NCBI GenBank assembly: GCA_021824855.1
Contig: JAKAJX010000158.1
Span: 1 to 12,721, forward strand
Direction of reading: 5' to 3'
DNA: 12,721 nt
Source: Bacteroidota bacterium
GTDB lineage: Bacteria > Bacteroidota > Bacteroidia > Chitinophagales > Chitinophagaceae
Shown here: positions 12,290-12,721 of the stretch, piece after piece
Numbering within the stretch: position 1 is the first letter of the stretch
Layout: each line of letters starts with the position of its first letter
Notes under the pieces: generated by a model
The model's input: the letters and a program-made list of their open reading frames with translations, nothing else
Databases searched by the model: none
Told to the model about the DNA's origin: nothing
Program-made: the position numbers and the translations under genes

Positions 12290-12721
12290 ATGAGTAAAAA
12301 ACAAAAAAAAATTGAGCGAATTATTCCTGCAAAAGTTCCGGTATATTTAGAAGGGCCCAAACATCCTGTGTACGAATTTGGATTTGCTTTTCAAGTATTT
12401 AGGGAATTTATAAAAGCATTTAGAACATTGCATTTTGTAGGCCCGTGCATTACTGTTTTTGGTAGTGCCCGTTTCGATGAATTTCATCCGCACTATTTAG
12501 AAGCTGTTGAATTTGGCAAACGTATAGCCCAATTGGGTTTTACAACATTAACCGGTGGCGGACCGGGCATTATGGAAGGTGCTAATAAAGGTGCTTTTGA
12601 AGCCGGCGGAATTTCTGTAGGTTGCAATATTAAATTGCCCTTTGAGCAAAAACCCAATCCGTATGTAAATGTAACCATCACTTTCAATCATTTTTTTACA
12701 CGTAAAGTGGTGCTGGTAAAA
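12290..12721 (+). CDS. LOG family (TIGR00730-type Rossmann fold) protein, 3' end missing
   Basis: The first 144 codons of a gene that runs off the right edge. The LOG family (formerly mislabelled lysine decarboxylase) contains cytokinin-type nucleoside 5'-monophosphate phosphoribohydrolases, which release the base from AMP-like nucleotides. Evidence: after a lysine-rich start (MSKKQKKIERI) and an about 45-residue extension, the Rossmann fold begins with ITVFGSARFDEFHP. It is followed by GFTTLTGGGPGIMEGANKGA, the family glycine-rich loop, and then FEAGGISVGCNIKLPFEQ and FNHFFTRKVVLVK. The PGGxGTxxE motif expected further on lies outside the window. The N-terminal extension places it with the larger Bacteroidota members rather than the short plant-type LOGs. 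The start is the first ATG after the divergent gap with xth. Confidence 0.88.
   Translation, partial: MSKKQKKIERIIPAKVPVYLEGPKHPVYEFGFAFQVFREFIKAFRTLHFVGPCITVFGSARFDEFHPHYLEAVEFGKRIAQLGFTTLTGGGPGIMEGANKGAFEAGGISVGCNIKLPFEQKPNPYVNVTITFNHFFTRKVVLVK

Overview
The window is 12.7 kb of ordinary-looking chromosome from a low-GC Bacteroidota, most likely a relative of the Chitinophagaceae; the family-level call is inference. Supporting signs are AT-rich coding DNA, start codons mostly without Shine-Dalgarno sequences, several matches to the Bacteroidota promoter -7 element TAnnTTTG, a DUF4286 protein, a short ribosomal protein THX and a lipoprotein-type LptC. I see no insertion sequence, prophage, CRISPR array, tRNA or rRNA. 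Both ends cut through genes.

Layout. Positions 3-1200 (+) hold the end of a PLP-dependent transsulfuration enzyme followed by a small CBU_0592-type membrane protein. A hairpin terminator separates them from a minus-strand group (4420 down to 1262): LON-domain protein, type III pantothenate kinase (coaX), LPS-export lipoprotein LptC and an aldo/keto reductase. Positions 4492-6149 (+) carry two overlapping family 2 glycosyltransferases, facing an O-antigen-ligase-like membrane protein (7353 down to 6142). With LptC nearby, this reads as envelope polysaccharide/LPS work. Positions 7395-8562 (+) carry meaB, the GTPase chaperone of B12-dependent methylmalonyl-CoA mutase, and a double-CDGSH iron-sulfur protein. 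A 71-residue signal-peptide protein with a CSIC motif follows on the minus strand. Positions 8852-10147 (+) encode a class V aminotransferase with a Tat-like signal.

The right-hand part (10347-12202, minus strand) is a housekeeping cluster: xth (exonuclease III) overlapping a DUF4286 gene, then HU, then the 38-residue ribosomal protein THX. HU and THX each have a candidate promoter and a hairpin terminator. The window ends inside a LOG/TIGR00730-family gene (+).

The most unusual non-genic features are a three-armed repeat between DUF4286 and HU that can form two mutually exclusive hairpins (10908-11011), and a GC-richer noncoding segment bracketed by an exact 16-bp direct repeat (10144-10337). 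At protein level, the pantothenate kinase has Gly where the family's third conserved Asp is expected. The ligase-like protein lacks the usual His of its periplasmic loop. I found nothing I would call a new defence or mobile system.
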